From NCBI GenBank assembly GCA_024364735.1, contig JAGFNQ010000716.1, forward strand, positions 188,858 to 252,857: 64,000 nucleotides of DNA. Reading direction: 5' to 3'. The notes beneath the pieces are model-generated. The model saw nothing but the letters and a program-made list of their open reading frames with translations, searched no databases and had not been told where the DNA came from. Source of the DNA: Boesenbergia rotunda. Its lineage: Eukaryota > Streptophyta > Magnoliopsida > Zingiberales > Zingiberaceae. Below, piece after piece: positions 1 to 9,889 of this stretch. Position 1 is the stretch's first letter. Every line of letters begins with the position of its first letter. The translations under genes were made by a program, and so were the position numbers.

Positions 1-539
1 TTCAATCTGCAGAATTCCTTAGGTTTTTAAAGAGTTTTGTCGATGGGGAACAAAACAAAAGCATCGTTCTGCAAACTGGGACCATAACCCCCTATTTATA
101 TAATCCAAAAGTTTCTTTTTCTAATTTGACCTCTTAACAAATCAGAATTAGCAAATGGTATCCACATTATTTTATTCATAACAATTAAGTCCTTAAGTCA
201 AATTATATAATTCTAAAATTTAGATCATAATAATTTTGACTTATTTAATTGATAGCATTCAATATTTATAATTACATTATGACCCTAAAATTCTAACCGT
301 TTTAACTCACAAAATTTCGCAACTCTCTCATTGAAAGAGAAGAAACAGAAATGGAAAGAGGAATTTGCACAAGAAAGCATCAAAAGTACTTTTTGAAAAG
401 AAAAAAACAATGAATTATTGAGACTAAAAAGGGGGCAAAAACCAACTCCATCTTCTCCTAAATCGAATGCAGTGGAAAAAAAAGGGGTTGGTAATGCCAC
501 ATCAAACTAAAACCAAACGGAAAAAAATGAAACTTCTTA
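1..539. other. Intergenic, no gene seen
   Basis: AT-rich sequence with short purine and pyrimidine runs. Open frames here are short, have no family resemblance and no consistent codon bias. On the minus strand it lies immediately downstream of a splice-donor-like sequence that ends the pyrophosphatase exon fragment, so part of it could be remnant intron, but no second exon is recognisable. Confidence 0.5.
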
Positions 540-775
540 CCTTCGGATGTGCGCTCTGGATCTCTTTGCATTTCGCAACGACATTGCGATCGTTGTTCCT
601 TTCCTTCATGCTGAAGTCCTCAGGGACACCGTGGTTCTCCGGTTCTTGATCGGGGTGAGCTTGACCAGGAAACCAGTGCTACTGGACGAGGGCGAAGATG
701 ATCCCGATAGCTGCCACTGGAATCGAGATCTCGGTCAAGAATTCAGTGAGCAAGGTGGCGCCGATTGACGGTATA
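540..775 (-). pseudogene. Vacuolar H+-pyrophosphatase (V-PPase) first-exon fragment, broken
   Basis: Read on the minus strand, the segment encodes the N-terminus typical of plant type I vacuolar proton pyrophosphatases: a TEI(x)IPVAAI.GIIFALVQ first membrane helix, a WF.LV.KLTPIKN stretch, then a RNNDRNVVAKCKEIQSA block matching the conserved cytosolic segment after helix 1. The intact enzyme is a tonoplast membrane pump that hydrolyses pyrophosphate to move protons into the vacuole. This copy cannot be translated: the expected ATG reads ATC, a TAG follows the first helix, and at least two frame changes are needed to keep the similarity. The block ends at AAG followed by GTAAGAAG, a good splice donor, as expected for the end of a first exon. 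No downstream exons are seen. I infer a dead duplicated fragment; identification rests on pattern recognition of about 60 residues. Confidence 0.62.
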
Positions 776-1740
776 TTTTACTGGTGGACGTGTTGGATAT
801 TTGGTGTTTAAAATAATTAAGATTAAATATAATTTTATAAGAAAAATCGAGGTGTCATCAATCGATGAAAGTCAAAATTGACTTTAAAAACGAAATCTAC
901 GTTTCGCATAGATGAATTTAGACTATTAATTTGCTCAAAAATAATTACGGGCGAATGAGAAATTAATTGTTTAAAGTTAGCCCAAAATTTACCTTTTAGG
1001 GGGATTAGTCTCACATCTGAAATTTCCGAAGAGAGTTACTTCCTTATATGTGTTCCTCTGTTAATAGAATTAAAAAGAAACATAGGTGGTCTCTTCTCAC
1101 AGGCGAGTAGGTGCTCGCACCTGAGAGCCCGTCACGTGCGCATTGAGGAGCTTAAATTTATGCTCCCGGTAATGTGGCACTCGGGTGATGTGTCAGTGAC
1201 GTGGCAGTGCCTGCGCGACATTCAAATAGGAGGAGAGAAATGATTGGACTGCTGACTGGGCAAACAAATGATAACCGTTGGATCGAAGATCGATGCTGGA
1301 TACCGTTGATGAAGAGAGACCAAATAATAACCGTTAAATCAAAGATGAGTACTCGATACTGTTGATGAAGAGAAACTTGATCTAAAGTGTCAAATCAAAT
1401 CTAGCGGCTGAGATCAAAGGAGATCTGAAAGGTTACAACCATTCAGATCTGATGGATGAGATTAAAGGACTATCTGAAGAGTTACAACCCTTCAAATCGA
1501 ACGATCCTGATTAATCCTAAATCAAAAGTCACACCCACTCACCAAAGTATACCTCACGTCTTTCCTTATATAAATAGTGTCCTCTAAATGATAGATTCAT
1601 TCATTCAATCATTAAAGTCATTAACATTCATCTCATCGTGTGCATCTAGAGTCCGAAAAAATTATGAGAAGGTTCGCTAGTCTCGAAATTTATAGTGCTG
1701 CTATTTCAAGAAATCATTGTTGTGTATTAGAAAATGAATT
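776..1740. other. Intergenic; LTR- or promoter-like sequence
   Basis: No coding similarity. From about 1230 to 1500 there are repeated short phrases around 'ataaccgtt' and 'gttgatgaagaga', and at 1567-1575 a good TATA box (TATATAAAT). The arrangement resembles the promoter part of a retroelement LTR, but neither TG/CA ends nor a primer-binding site could be placed, so it is not called as one. Confidence 0.3.
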
Positions 1741-1940
1741 GTTGCTATCCGTGAGTATCTGTAGCGGAGCAATATCGTTCGGATCCTCTATACCGAAAAT
1801 TCTCTGTGCCTCTGTACCGAACAGAAAACGACAAAAAAAATTGTTGCTATCCGTGAGTATCTGTAGCGGAGCAATATCGTTCGGATCCTCTGTACCGAAA
1901 ATTCTCTGTGCCTCTGTACCGAACAGAAAACGACAAAAAA
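1741..1940. repeat. Tandem duplication, 2 x 100 bp
   Basis: Positions 1741-1840 and 1841-1940 are nearly identical copies, starting TTGTTGCTATCC and ending ACAGAAAACGACAAAAAA. The second half of each copy matches, in inverted orientation, the outer end of the repeat at 5250-5303, so the duplication involves the left end of the composite element described next. Confidence 0.85.
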
Positions 1941-2200
1941 AAAACACGCGTGCCGTCTGCGTGACTTCGCGAGCCATTCCTTCTCGCTGAATCGCGCGTC
2001 CCGCTCGCGATAAAAAAAACCCCCTCTGCCCTAAATCCCGAGTGTGTTGCCTTATCCTTCTCCATCGCATGCTCGATCGCATGCCAAGATCAGCTCCGGC
2101 GAGCTCAGCCCTTCTCCCCTCTCCCAGCCCCGGCGTCGGCGTCGTCTCCTGAGGCTGTTCCCCAGCCTTGGCGTCGTGTGCTGCCCAGCGATCCGATTGA
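1879..2200 (+). repeat. Left long inverted repeat of the composite element
   Basis: GC-rich sequence that reappears reverse-complemented at 4985-5303 at roughly 90% identity by eye. Shared landmarks in order from the outside are GTTCGGATCCTCT, GAACAGAAAACGAC, CTGCGTGACTTCGCGAG, CCCTAAATCCCGAG, AGATCAGCTCCGGCGAGC and a final GCTGCCCAGCGATC. Similarity stops abruptly at both ends. Confidence 0.85.
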
Positions 2201-2273
2201 GGCGTCGGGTCGCCGAAGGCGGATGGCACGCATGTTTTTTCACCAGAGAAGGCTGTGTCTGGAAGTCATGAAG

Positions 2274-3925
2274 CGAACAACCATCTTGTCTTCTTTGAGG
2301 GCTGCACATTTATTTTTGACTTAGAAGATCTGCTGAGGTCTTCTGCCCAGGCTCTGGGGAAAGGGCATATGGGACTACATATAAAGCTGTGCTTGAAGAT
2401 GCAACTGTTGTGGCGGTGAAGTGGCTGAAGGAAGTTGGAGTCGGAAAGAAAGAGTTTGAGCAGCAGATGGAGATGGTAGGGAGGATAAAACATGAAAATG
2501 TAGTAGGGTTACAAGCATATTACTACTCAAAAGATGAGAAGCTCATGGTGTATGACTACTTCAGCCAAGGCAGCGTTTCTTCCTTGTTACATGGTAAACT
2601 GCTCTTTACTTGGTATATTTGTTTATTTTAGGTGTAGCAATGAAGTGAGATTGCCACTTCGAGATTTTACATTGTTATATTATGGCTGATACTTGTTAGT
2701 TTACGTTGGTAGCCTTCAGTTGCCTATCCTTCTCCTACTATAAAGGTTCTCTATTTATATTGTTTGACATAGAACATTTAGATTTAGAGACTAGCCAACT
2801 TCATTAAAATGGTCAATCAATTTATCAGGTAGCTATTATAGTCTTTCTTTTAACTCCTGGCTTTTAGGACAAAGTAGTGTTGACCATAATGCGTTACGTT
2901 ATATGCCATCAACATCTTTGAATTTTTTTTTCTTGGTATAGTAATAAGCATTATTTATGGTATTAGAAGCACTAGTTTATAGCGATCAACAGATTAGCCA
3001 TGTTAATTCCTTACTCATGTATGTAACTTTTCTTTAGCAACGACTGTTTTATTGAAGAACAGGTATCACTGATTACTTCAGTTTGTAGTTCTTTATTCTA
3101 ATCCTCAAGCTATTTGCTTTCAGTTTAGGGAATGCCTTATCTTTATTTTAGGTAAATTCATCAATTCTCTTGTATTTTTCATCAAAACAATGATCTTTAT
3201 TCTACTTCCTTTGAGCTAAAGTTTGTATTATCCTTTTAATGTAAATAATGCCAGATGCAATAGGATGATTTTTAATATTTTGCAGCAAACAGAGGAGGGC
3301 AAGACAGAATTCCTTTATGTTGGGAAACCAGACTTAAGATATCACTTGGAGCAGCAAGAGGAATCACACATATCACGTATTCACAACAAAAACAATGGGA
3401 AACTTGCCCATGGGAACATCAAGTCATCCAATGATTTCTTGAACAGCCAACAGTACGGTTGCATATCTGATCTCGGCTTGTCATCCCTCGTTAATTCAGT
3501 AGTTCGAACTGCACCTCGAATGGCAGGCTACCGCGCACCTGAGTTGGTTGATACAAGGAAGGCTACCCACGCCTCTGATATCTACAACTTTGGTGTCCTC
3601 TTGCTCGAGTTGCTCACAGGGAAATCTCCCATTCATGTAAGGGGTGTTGGTGATGAGGTGGTTCATCTTGTTCGTTGGGTTCAGTCTGTTCGTGAGGAAT
3701 GGACCGCCAGGTGTTTGACGTAGAGCTCCTGCGTTCTCCTAATATTGAAGAGGAGATGGAGGAGATGCTTCAGATTGCAATGTACTGTGTTGCAAGGAAT
3801 CCAGAGCCAAGGCCCAAGATGGCAGAACTGGTCAGAATGGTCGAAGGAGTTAGAAGGTTCGTTAATGAAAACCGACCTTCAACTGAATCTGGACCAGCAG
3901 CCTCAACACTAGGACAACAACTTTA
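2274..3925 (+). pseudogene. LRR receptor-like kinase (probable inactive, LRR III type) kinase-domain fragment
   Basis: Two exons of a plant receptor-like kinase. Exon 1 (about 2274-2594) has the juxtamembrane FDLEDLLRSSA motif, a glycine loop (GKG.YGTTYKA), the VAVK lysine and a helix C region with EFEQQMEMVGRIKHEN. A donor follows at GGTAAAC; exon 2 opens near 3285 after TTGCAG and holds the catalytic region, with HGNIKSSN in place of HRD and DLG in place of DFG, then APE-like and C-lobe motifs through GKSPIH and EVVHLVRWVQSV. HGN and DLG are typical of the 'probable inactive' LRR III kinases, so loss of catalysis predates this copy. Frameshifts lie near 2363 (within the glycine loop), twice between about 3300 and 3400, and near 3712. 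No signal peptide, leucine-rich repeats or membrane helix are present. It looks like a captured 3' gene fragment and is unlikely to make protein. Confidence 0.88.
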
Positions 3926-4411
3926 AGCACAAACAACTCCAAAATGATTATGTTTTCTCATACATTATAATATTGAAGGATCCCTGGAATGCTTCTTGCT
4001 AGAGGAAATCTTTATTTAGCAGTATTCTTTCGCTCTAGTAGTAATATTTCACCAGTTATGGGACTAAATTATCTGAATAAACGATTATTTATCGAGCTAT
4101 TGGGTTATAAGAAATAGAAACACTTACTTTGTGTTTATTTAAAAGCATCGAGAAATTTGAACTGGTGTACATTTCTTTAAGTTCAAACGTGAATCCAAGA
4201 GTCTGGTCACTCAACACTAGTACCATTCGATTTCTCTGATACTACGTTATTTAAAGAGATCTCACGAAGATAAAGCAGGAAGAACAATCCCTTCATAAAA
4301 TCCATGAAACCAGCAATCCAGAAAAATTCTAAAATTACATTAAAACTACCACTCCATGAAATAAAGATAAAAAAAGAACACAAGCATTTCAAACTTTTCT
4401 ACAGATTCGTA
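3926..4411. other. Spacer between the two captured gene fragments
   Basis: AT-rich, about 490 bp. It may contain the 3' untranslated regions of the convergent kinase (+) and arabinogalactan-peptide (-) fragments. No reading frame of note. Confidence 0.5.
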
Positions 4412-4863
4412 TCAGATCTCCAAAGGGTGGACGAGATAGGTGAGCACCAGGGCAAGCAGCATCTGCACGTAAGCTATTCCTTAATCAATTGATACCCCTG
4501 CACAAGTTTACAGACATTTTCCCGTTGAATCCTTTGTATCTTGGAAAAAAAACACACCATTGATAAGGCGTAGCAATGATCATTAATCGTACAGAAAAAA
4601 TAGAACCCGGCGGCGGATAAAACAGTGATGGCCATTGATTCGAGAACACAAAACCTAAATAAAAAAAGTGTTTCATTCGATGTCGATCGAATCAAGAAGA
4701 TAAGATAAACATTAAGAGAAAAAGAATGATATGTATGGAATAAAGCATCACGATCGCTGGTGGGAGAGGGTGCCCGAGCCTGGGCCCGGACGGTGGGCGT
4801 CAGCACAATGCCGAAGAGGAAGGCCACTGCGGCTCCCGACAGACCAAGCGGAACCCGTACCAT
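4412..4863 (-). pseudogene. Arabinogalactan peptide (AGP16/20-like) gene, broken
   Basis: A small two-exon gene on the minus strand. Exon 1 (4863-4752) starts with ATG and encodes an N-terminal signal peptide (hydrophobic stretch GAAVAFLFGIVL) followed by RAQARAPSPTSD, the Ala/Pro/Ser core expected to be hydroxylated and glycosylated. After a 254-bp intron with GT and AG ends, exon 2 (4497-4412) encodes VSID, a stop, then GIAYVQMLLALVLTYLVHPLEI, the hydrophobic GPI-signal tail typical of this family. The family consensus at the stop is Gln (SIDQGIAY), so one C-to-T change (CAA to TAA) ended the frame before the GPI signal. Intact members are cell-surface, GPI-anchored proteoglycan peptides of about 60-75 residues. 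The gene shares nothing with the neighbouring kinase except enclosure by the same inverted repeats. Identification is by motif pattern. Confidence 0.78.
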
Positions 4864-4984
4864 CTCCTTCCTATTAATTAGCACCTCCACCGCTAGCACG
4901 AACCAAAACCCTAACGCGGTGGGGGGGCGGCCGATCGCGTAGTCCGACGAATCGGAGAGGACGGAGCGAGCGACTGGCTGGGCT

Positions 4985-5303
4985 GAGAGATCGCTGGGCA
5001 GCACGCGACGCGGGGGCTGGGGAACGACCTCAGGAGACGATGCCGACGCCGGGGCTGGGAGAGGGGAGAAGGGCTGAGCTCGCCGGAGCTGATCTTGGCA
5101 TGCGATAGAGCACGCGATGGAGAAGGAGAAGGGCCACGCACTCGGGATTTAGGGCAGTGGGTTTTTTTTGATCGTGAGCGGGACGCGCGGTTCGGCGAGA
5201 AGGAATGACTCGCGAAGTCACGCGGACGGCATGCATGTTTTTTTTTTGTCGTTTTCTGTCCGGTACAGAGGCACAGAAAATTTTCGGTACAGAGGATCCG
5301 AAC
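4985..5303 (-). repeat. Right long inverted repeat of the composite element
   Basis: Reverse complement of the left arm at 1879-2200; begins GATCGCTGGGCAGCACGC and ends AGAGGATCCGAAC. The arms differ by scattered substitutions and the length of short T and A runs, so they are not a recent perfect palindrome. Confidence 0.85.
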
Positions 5304-5377
5304 TGCGTTTTATAGAGATAGTCTCAAATACTAATCTTAACAAAATTATATCAATTTACATCATCTCAGTAACTTAC

Positions 5378-5431
5378 CCAGACGACGCCACCAAATAGGG
5401 CAAAAGCAGATCGAGGGTTTCGGGGACCCAT
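5378..5431 (-). other. Possible orphan 18-codon first exon
   Basis: On the minus strand an ATG opens an 18-codon frame (MGPRNPRSAFALFGGVVW) that ends exactly at a strong splice donor, G|GTAAGT, in phase 0. The Lys/Arg-poor hydrophobic end resembles the start of a small membrane protein. I do not recognise the family. The composite element begins 75 bp downstream, so any continuation would have been cut off. Confidence 0.25.
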
Positions 5432-6954
5432 CGCCCTTGCCTACCGCTTTTTTAAAATTCGGAGAGGAGAGATAGAGCCTCTCTGTACAAAGTTAGCGAA
5501 TGATAAACAGTCCATTCATTGCTCATGGTATGTATATTCTTTCTTTTTTTTTAAAGAGTCGGAGGAAGTTAGAGTTTTGTTTAGTATCCTTTAAGCAGAA
5601 AATAAAATAGGAAAAAAAATATTTTACCACTTTGTTACCTATTTTAAAAATATTTTTTATTTTAAAATAATCAAAATATACATATAATATTTTTGAAAGC
5701 TTATTGTTTCAAACATTATCATTAATGTTATAGAATCAATATAGGTTCGATATTGGAAAATAAAAAAATATATAACAGTTTCATTGTAACTATCATATAT
5801 ACCGCCCATTGTAACCATCATAGATACCTCCCACATACATCTCGTATCTTTCTTTTCATAATCATACTTATGTTTGATGGACTTAAAATAAATAATAAAA
5901 ATAACTCTTTTGTTACAGCAAATAATTATAAAATTTCGTTTACAAATAACAAATATACTAAATATATCATGTCATATAATTAGGTCACGCGAGCGAAAGC
6001 CGACCGTCTGGCGATGTCGCATGCGATAGCCATAGTGCAAATAAACACAATTAGGTCACACGAATAATCGTCATCACACAATTAGAACACAACTAGTCGC
6101 ATGTTACAGGACGAAAAAGAAAGTCAAAGAAAAAAATAGTAGGATTACCTCTGAATTTGTTTCTAGTATCTCGTGTTACGGGATGAAAAAGAAAATCAGA
6201 GAAGAAGATTAGAATTCCTCTTGTTTGATGGATCCAAGCCTTGGTAGAAAGAACATCAGAGAAGAAATCGTGTGCAAAGAAAGTCATACACCGGTGTATG
6301 CCTTTGAGTAGTGAGAATAGGGTTTAAGTCGATCGCCTTTGATTTTTCTTGGGTATAATAAAAAAAAATAGGCCCCTAAAAAGGCTAAACCCTGAGGCGA
6401 TTGCCAATCTCACCTTATGAACGGTATGGCGCTGCCTCTTTTCTCCCTCTCTTTTCTCCTCTTTTGATCCTCATCGTAACTTGCTGTTGTTCTTCCTTTT
6501 TTTCTTCTCTTCTCCTTTTCTCCAACGGCAACAAAGTGCAACATCCTTTCTTCTTCTCAAGCACAAAAACCTGAAAAACAACAATAGATATTATCTACTT
6601 CCAGCAACAAAAGCAGCAACAATATTTTCCCTCTTCTTTCATTGTTTTTCCAACCAATCACAGTTGTAGCTCCGCCAAAACTAGCTGTGGTTACACCGAG
6701 CTCGCCGAGGCTATCGGTAAAGAGAGAAAGATCCTCAATCGCCGTTTTCTTTTATTTTCAACACTCTATTCTTCTCCGATGGCTTCAACAATAGCACCCT
6801 AGCTGTTGCCTTGCATTTTCTAGCGAATACACACTCTTGTTGTCTTTGCTTCTTGGCAGCGACCGTCGGAGCTCATCGTAGCTTGTCAGAGTTGCCAACA
6901 AAGAGAGGAAACGAACCCTAGTTGCCACCCTCTCTCAACAACAACAGAGTCCTG
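5432..6954. other. AT-rich intergenic sequence
   Basis: No gene recognised. At 5995-6120 and 6160-6290 short phrases such as 'aattaggtcacacgaa' and 'ttacgggatgaaaaagaaa' recur, and 6430-6950 is a mildly C-rich stretch with repeated 'caacaa' words that could be a decayed retroelement leader. Frames are all interrupted. Confidence 0.35.
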
Positions 6955-7800
6955 TATCATTTATGGATTTGATGAACTAGATATTCTTGAAATATTTATA
7001 CCAGTTCGTGAGTATCTTTATTGATAACATTATGATATATTCTCGGTCGAAGGAGGAGCATGACAGTACCTTAACGTGATTTTAGAAACTTTACAGAAGG
7101 AATTGAACTTCTATATGCAAAGTTTAGTAAATGTATTTTTAGATTTACTTCTGTGGGATTTCAAGGACATATATTATCTAGAATAGGAATTTCAATAGAT
7201 CCCCAGAAGATTGAAACAGATGACATATAGAAATAATTACCAAAGTCAATGTAGGAGATTTGTAACTTTCTTGGATTAGCTGGGTACTATCGAAGATTTG
7301 TTAAAGGATATTATAGTATTGTTGCACATTTGACCCGATTAACTCTAAAAGGGGTCAATTAAGTTTGCTTGGTATGAGACTTGTGAAGCAAGCTTCCAAG
7401 AGTTCAAATAGAAATTAGTGAGTGCACCCGTGCCCTCTGAAAAGGATGGATTCAGTTTTTACATGGATGCATCTATTCAATGATTAGGGACATTTTCGAA
7501 GCAACATGGTTGAGTGATAGCTATTATTCTTATCGTCAACTGAAAGATCATGAGAAGAATTATCCTATACATAATTTAGAGTTAACAACTATCATTATTG
7601 CCCTTAAGATTTAAAAACATTATCTCTACGGTATTACCTTCGAGATATTCACTAATCACTTACATAGGGGCTTGCAGTATGTATTCGGAGCAGAATGTCT
7701 GGATTCCCTATTACTACTTATTGGGAGGCACTACATCAAGCCATATTTATTGAGAAGACTGAACAACAAGTCTCTCAAGAAAGAGAAGCTAGCTAACAGA
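6955..7800 (+). pseudogene. Ty3/gypsy pol relic: reverse transcriptase end and RNase H
   Basis: Conceptual translation with many frame changes gives a Ty3/gypsy order: FIDNIMIYS.SKEEHD (the catalytic F-[IV]-DD-type box, second Asp read as Asn), ISRTYI-like thumb sequence, SFLGLAGYYRRFVKGY, then an RNase H stretch with DGFSFYMDAS and LKDHEKNYPIHNLELTTIIIALK. Stops and frameshifts occur every few dozen bases, so it is an old dead copy. The matching integrase part lies at 9890-10620 on the same strand, suggesting both belonged to one element later split by other insertions. Confidence 0.75.
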
Positions 7801-8119
7801 CATTGCGGACCTCACACCCTAGATAGTTGAGTCGAGATTGTCGATCCTGTGGTCAGGATACAACTAGAGAGTTTTCATGATTACAGAAGGTGGCCAAGGT
7901 ATCATCACATGGATCTAGCAGCCCACTCCCTTCACAGTGGGATCGGATATCTCGGAAGCGTTTTCACTATGTTTGGATAGGACATATATCCAAAAGTGCA
8001 CTCAATATCTTCCAATCATGTACGTACCACCGAATGGTCATTGATCCGGGTGAATGGTTTATTAGAAGGATTAGGGGTTCGGTCGGGTTCGATTACCGCT
8101 CTGGACCTGTAGTAAATAG

Positions 8120-8235
8120 GTCGGGACACGCGGGGTCGGTCACCCGAGGTCGGGACACGCGGGGTCGGTCACCCGAGGTCGGGACACTCGGGGTCGGTCA
8201 CCCGAGGTCGGGACACTCGGGGTCGATCGTCTGAG
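8120..8235. repeat. Tandem repeat, 4 x 29 bp, GC-rich
   Basis: Four head-to-tail copies of a 29-bp unit beginning GTCGGGACAC and ending GTCACCCGAG, with a C-to-T change in copies three and four and more drift at the end of the fourth. The unit is inside probable LTR-like sequence upstream of a TATA box at 8528. Confidence 0.85.
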
Positions 8236-9256
8236 ATCGGGCCCTCAAATTCAGTTATCAGCATCAGGCACTTGCGGTCACGCTAGGATGGCCGAACAAT
8301 TATAGGCTGTCCCTATTAATATTCATAGGATAACCCCCACCGGCATAATCATTGTCTGACATAGCCGTCAAGAGTTAATGAGGAACAGAAGAGACAGCTT
8401 CGGCAGGGTGTCAGGCGGCTGTGGCGGTCTCACAACATTAATGTGGCTGTCACTATCACAATCTGTCAACTGATCCTCTCTTAATGAGATTTGCCAGCCC
8501 TGACACAGTAGAGAGTTTCCCCTCCCCTATATAAACCCCCCTTTGGGCTTCAGAGAGGGGATTTTTGCTGCCATTTTGCAACCACGCCACTATTTTGGGA
8601 GCCCCATTTTGGTCCGAGCCGAGTGACTTGAGCCTTACTATTATTCAGCCCGAATCCGACCCCCTGAGTTATAGCAGACCGGGTCGTCTTGGTCAGATCG
8701 AGTCATCCAAGGGAGAACTGATTTTCGCTTGTCGACAGGATCAGTCACTGCCTCCATGAAATATGTAAAACGATCCTTTGCTAAACTAGCAAGCAAAGGA
8801 ATATAAACCTTTTCTATGATAATGGATGTTGTGGGAATGATTGGTCGGGCTACATGAGCTTCAACAAGATAATGTTGTCCTTCTATGTGACCATCAACTC
8901 CAGCACTGAGACCATCATGCTTTCGGTATCATCTCAGATGGAGAGAGAGGCATCTCATCGACGCGTACAACCTCGACCACTACAACCATCGCAACCATTG
9001 TTGCGACTACAAGCACAATTACTACCCCAACTACGACCATGAGCAAGTCTGCCTCATGGAATTTCCTACCAAATCAAATAAAATTTTCAACAACCAATTA
9101 TAATCAGGATAATTAAATCGATGAAGGGTCCTTAAATCCTATAGCTTAAAGATATTACTCGACTTGCATAAAAACTTCTTTCCTCGAAAATTACATAAGC
9201 AGAAAATAAACATCTTGAAATAAAACCGAAACCACTAATAAAATTCACAAATCTAG
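8236..9256. other. Retroelement-like non-coding sequence with a promoter motif
   Basis: Contains a strong TATA box at 8528-8535 (TATATAAA) in a GC-richer setting, as in an LTR promoter, downstream of the 29-bp repeats. On the minus strand 8930-9060 has a Gly/Arg/Asn-rich frame that could be gag debris beyond the primer-binding site at 9257, but no domain is recognisable. Confidence 0.35.
8528..8535 (+). promoter_or_regulatory. TATA box, likely of a decayed LTR
   Basis: TATATAAA preceded by pyrimidine-rich sequence and followed by C-rich sequence. No intact gene follows, so the promoter probably belonged to a retroelement. Confidence 0.4.
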
Positions 9257-9594
9257 CTCTGATGCCAATAAAATTGTCACGCCCTAGAAGTATAATTTCT
9301 AATACCCCACATCCTCAGAGAACGGTGAATCGATCAGAAATGTCACATTGTAATCTCGTCGGATTCGACGATGAATACGACAATATCATAATTACGACGA
9401 TATCCGACGGGTTCATCGTACTCCGAGGGTATAATTTTATTCGAGACGGTAACCGGATGCCATCGATGATGTTCGATCGTTGATCGGACGGTTCGCCGAC
9501 GATCGTCGACGAGCGGGACAGAGGCCGAATCCGGGACATAGGATCCGGCCTCCACTCAATTACAATATAATAAATTAATATTAAAATTGTGTCA
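9257..9594 (-). repeat. LTR (about 320 bp) with adjacent primer-binding site, minus-strand gypsy element
   Basis: Positions 9275-9594 begin TGTCACGCCC and end TTGTGTCA, giving TG/CA termini with a short inverted match (TGTCAC against GTGTCA). Just outside the low-coordinate end, read on the minus strand, is TTGGCATCAGAGC, one change away from the common methionine-initiator tRNA site TGGTATCAGAGC. The order LTR then primer site makes this the 5' LTR of a minus-strand element. No partner LTR was found and 5-bp flanks do not match. Confidence 0.55.
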
Positions 9595-9626
9595 GAAAGC
9601 AACTCAATGAAAAACTCTATTTGTCG

Positions 9627-9854
9627 TCAAGATGGCAAGTCAGTATGTTCTTTCGGAAATACATCAGGATATTCACATATTACGTGGACATCAGAAAGCC
9701 ATACCAAACTATTCATATTGGAACTCGCTAAAGAAAAGATATATCCCTCACATCCCTGAGTCAACAACTGTTGAACCTGGAGAGTTGAGAGTTGATCCCT
9801 ATAAATTCCCATAGCTGGTCTAACGATAAAAAAATTATTGAACCTGTAGTACAT
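9627..9854 (-). pseudogene. Ty3/gypsy pol fragment, protease/reverse-transcriptase junction
   Basis: The minus strand encodes a 75-residue open frame with QQLLTQGCEGYIFSLAS and DVHVICEYPDVFPKE; the second phrase is the characteristic ..V.EFPDVFP.EL.GLPP entry of plant Ty3/gypsy reverse transcriptase. It runs opposite to the flanking gypsy relics, so it comes from another insertion. It lies on the wrong side of the LTR at 9275-9594 to be that element's interior. Confidence 0.6.
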
Positions 9855-9889
9855 TGGCCTCCTTAAATATTGCTTAATCTCTATTAGTT

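Larger units (their letters stand above)
1779..5303. mobile_element. Pack-MULE-like composite element with two captured gene fragments
   Basis: Two long inverted repeats (about 1879-2200 and 4985-5303) face each other and enclose pieces of two unrelated host genes on opposite strands: a receptor-like kinase and an arabinogalactan peptide. Long terminal inverted repeats around captured gene pieces, introns included, are the known layout of Mutator-like Pack-MULE elements. No transposase is present, so the element would be non-autonomous. A 9-11-bp target duplication, which would prove a MULE, is not evident: sequences outside the two outer ends (GCAATATC on the left, TGCGTTTTA on the right) do not match. 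The left end has been duplicated in tandem. An alternative is an inverted segmental duplication without transposition. Confidence 0.6.

Noticed and set aside
1714..2229. 171-codon minus-strand frame rich in Arg/Pro
   Set aside because: It runs through the 100-bp duplication and the GC-rich inverted repeat; no domain, and the other copy of the repeat does not keep the frame.
9262..9602. Overlapping frames of 70-95 codons on both strands
   Set aside because: They fall in the LTR at 9275-9594, with no similarity or codon bias.
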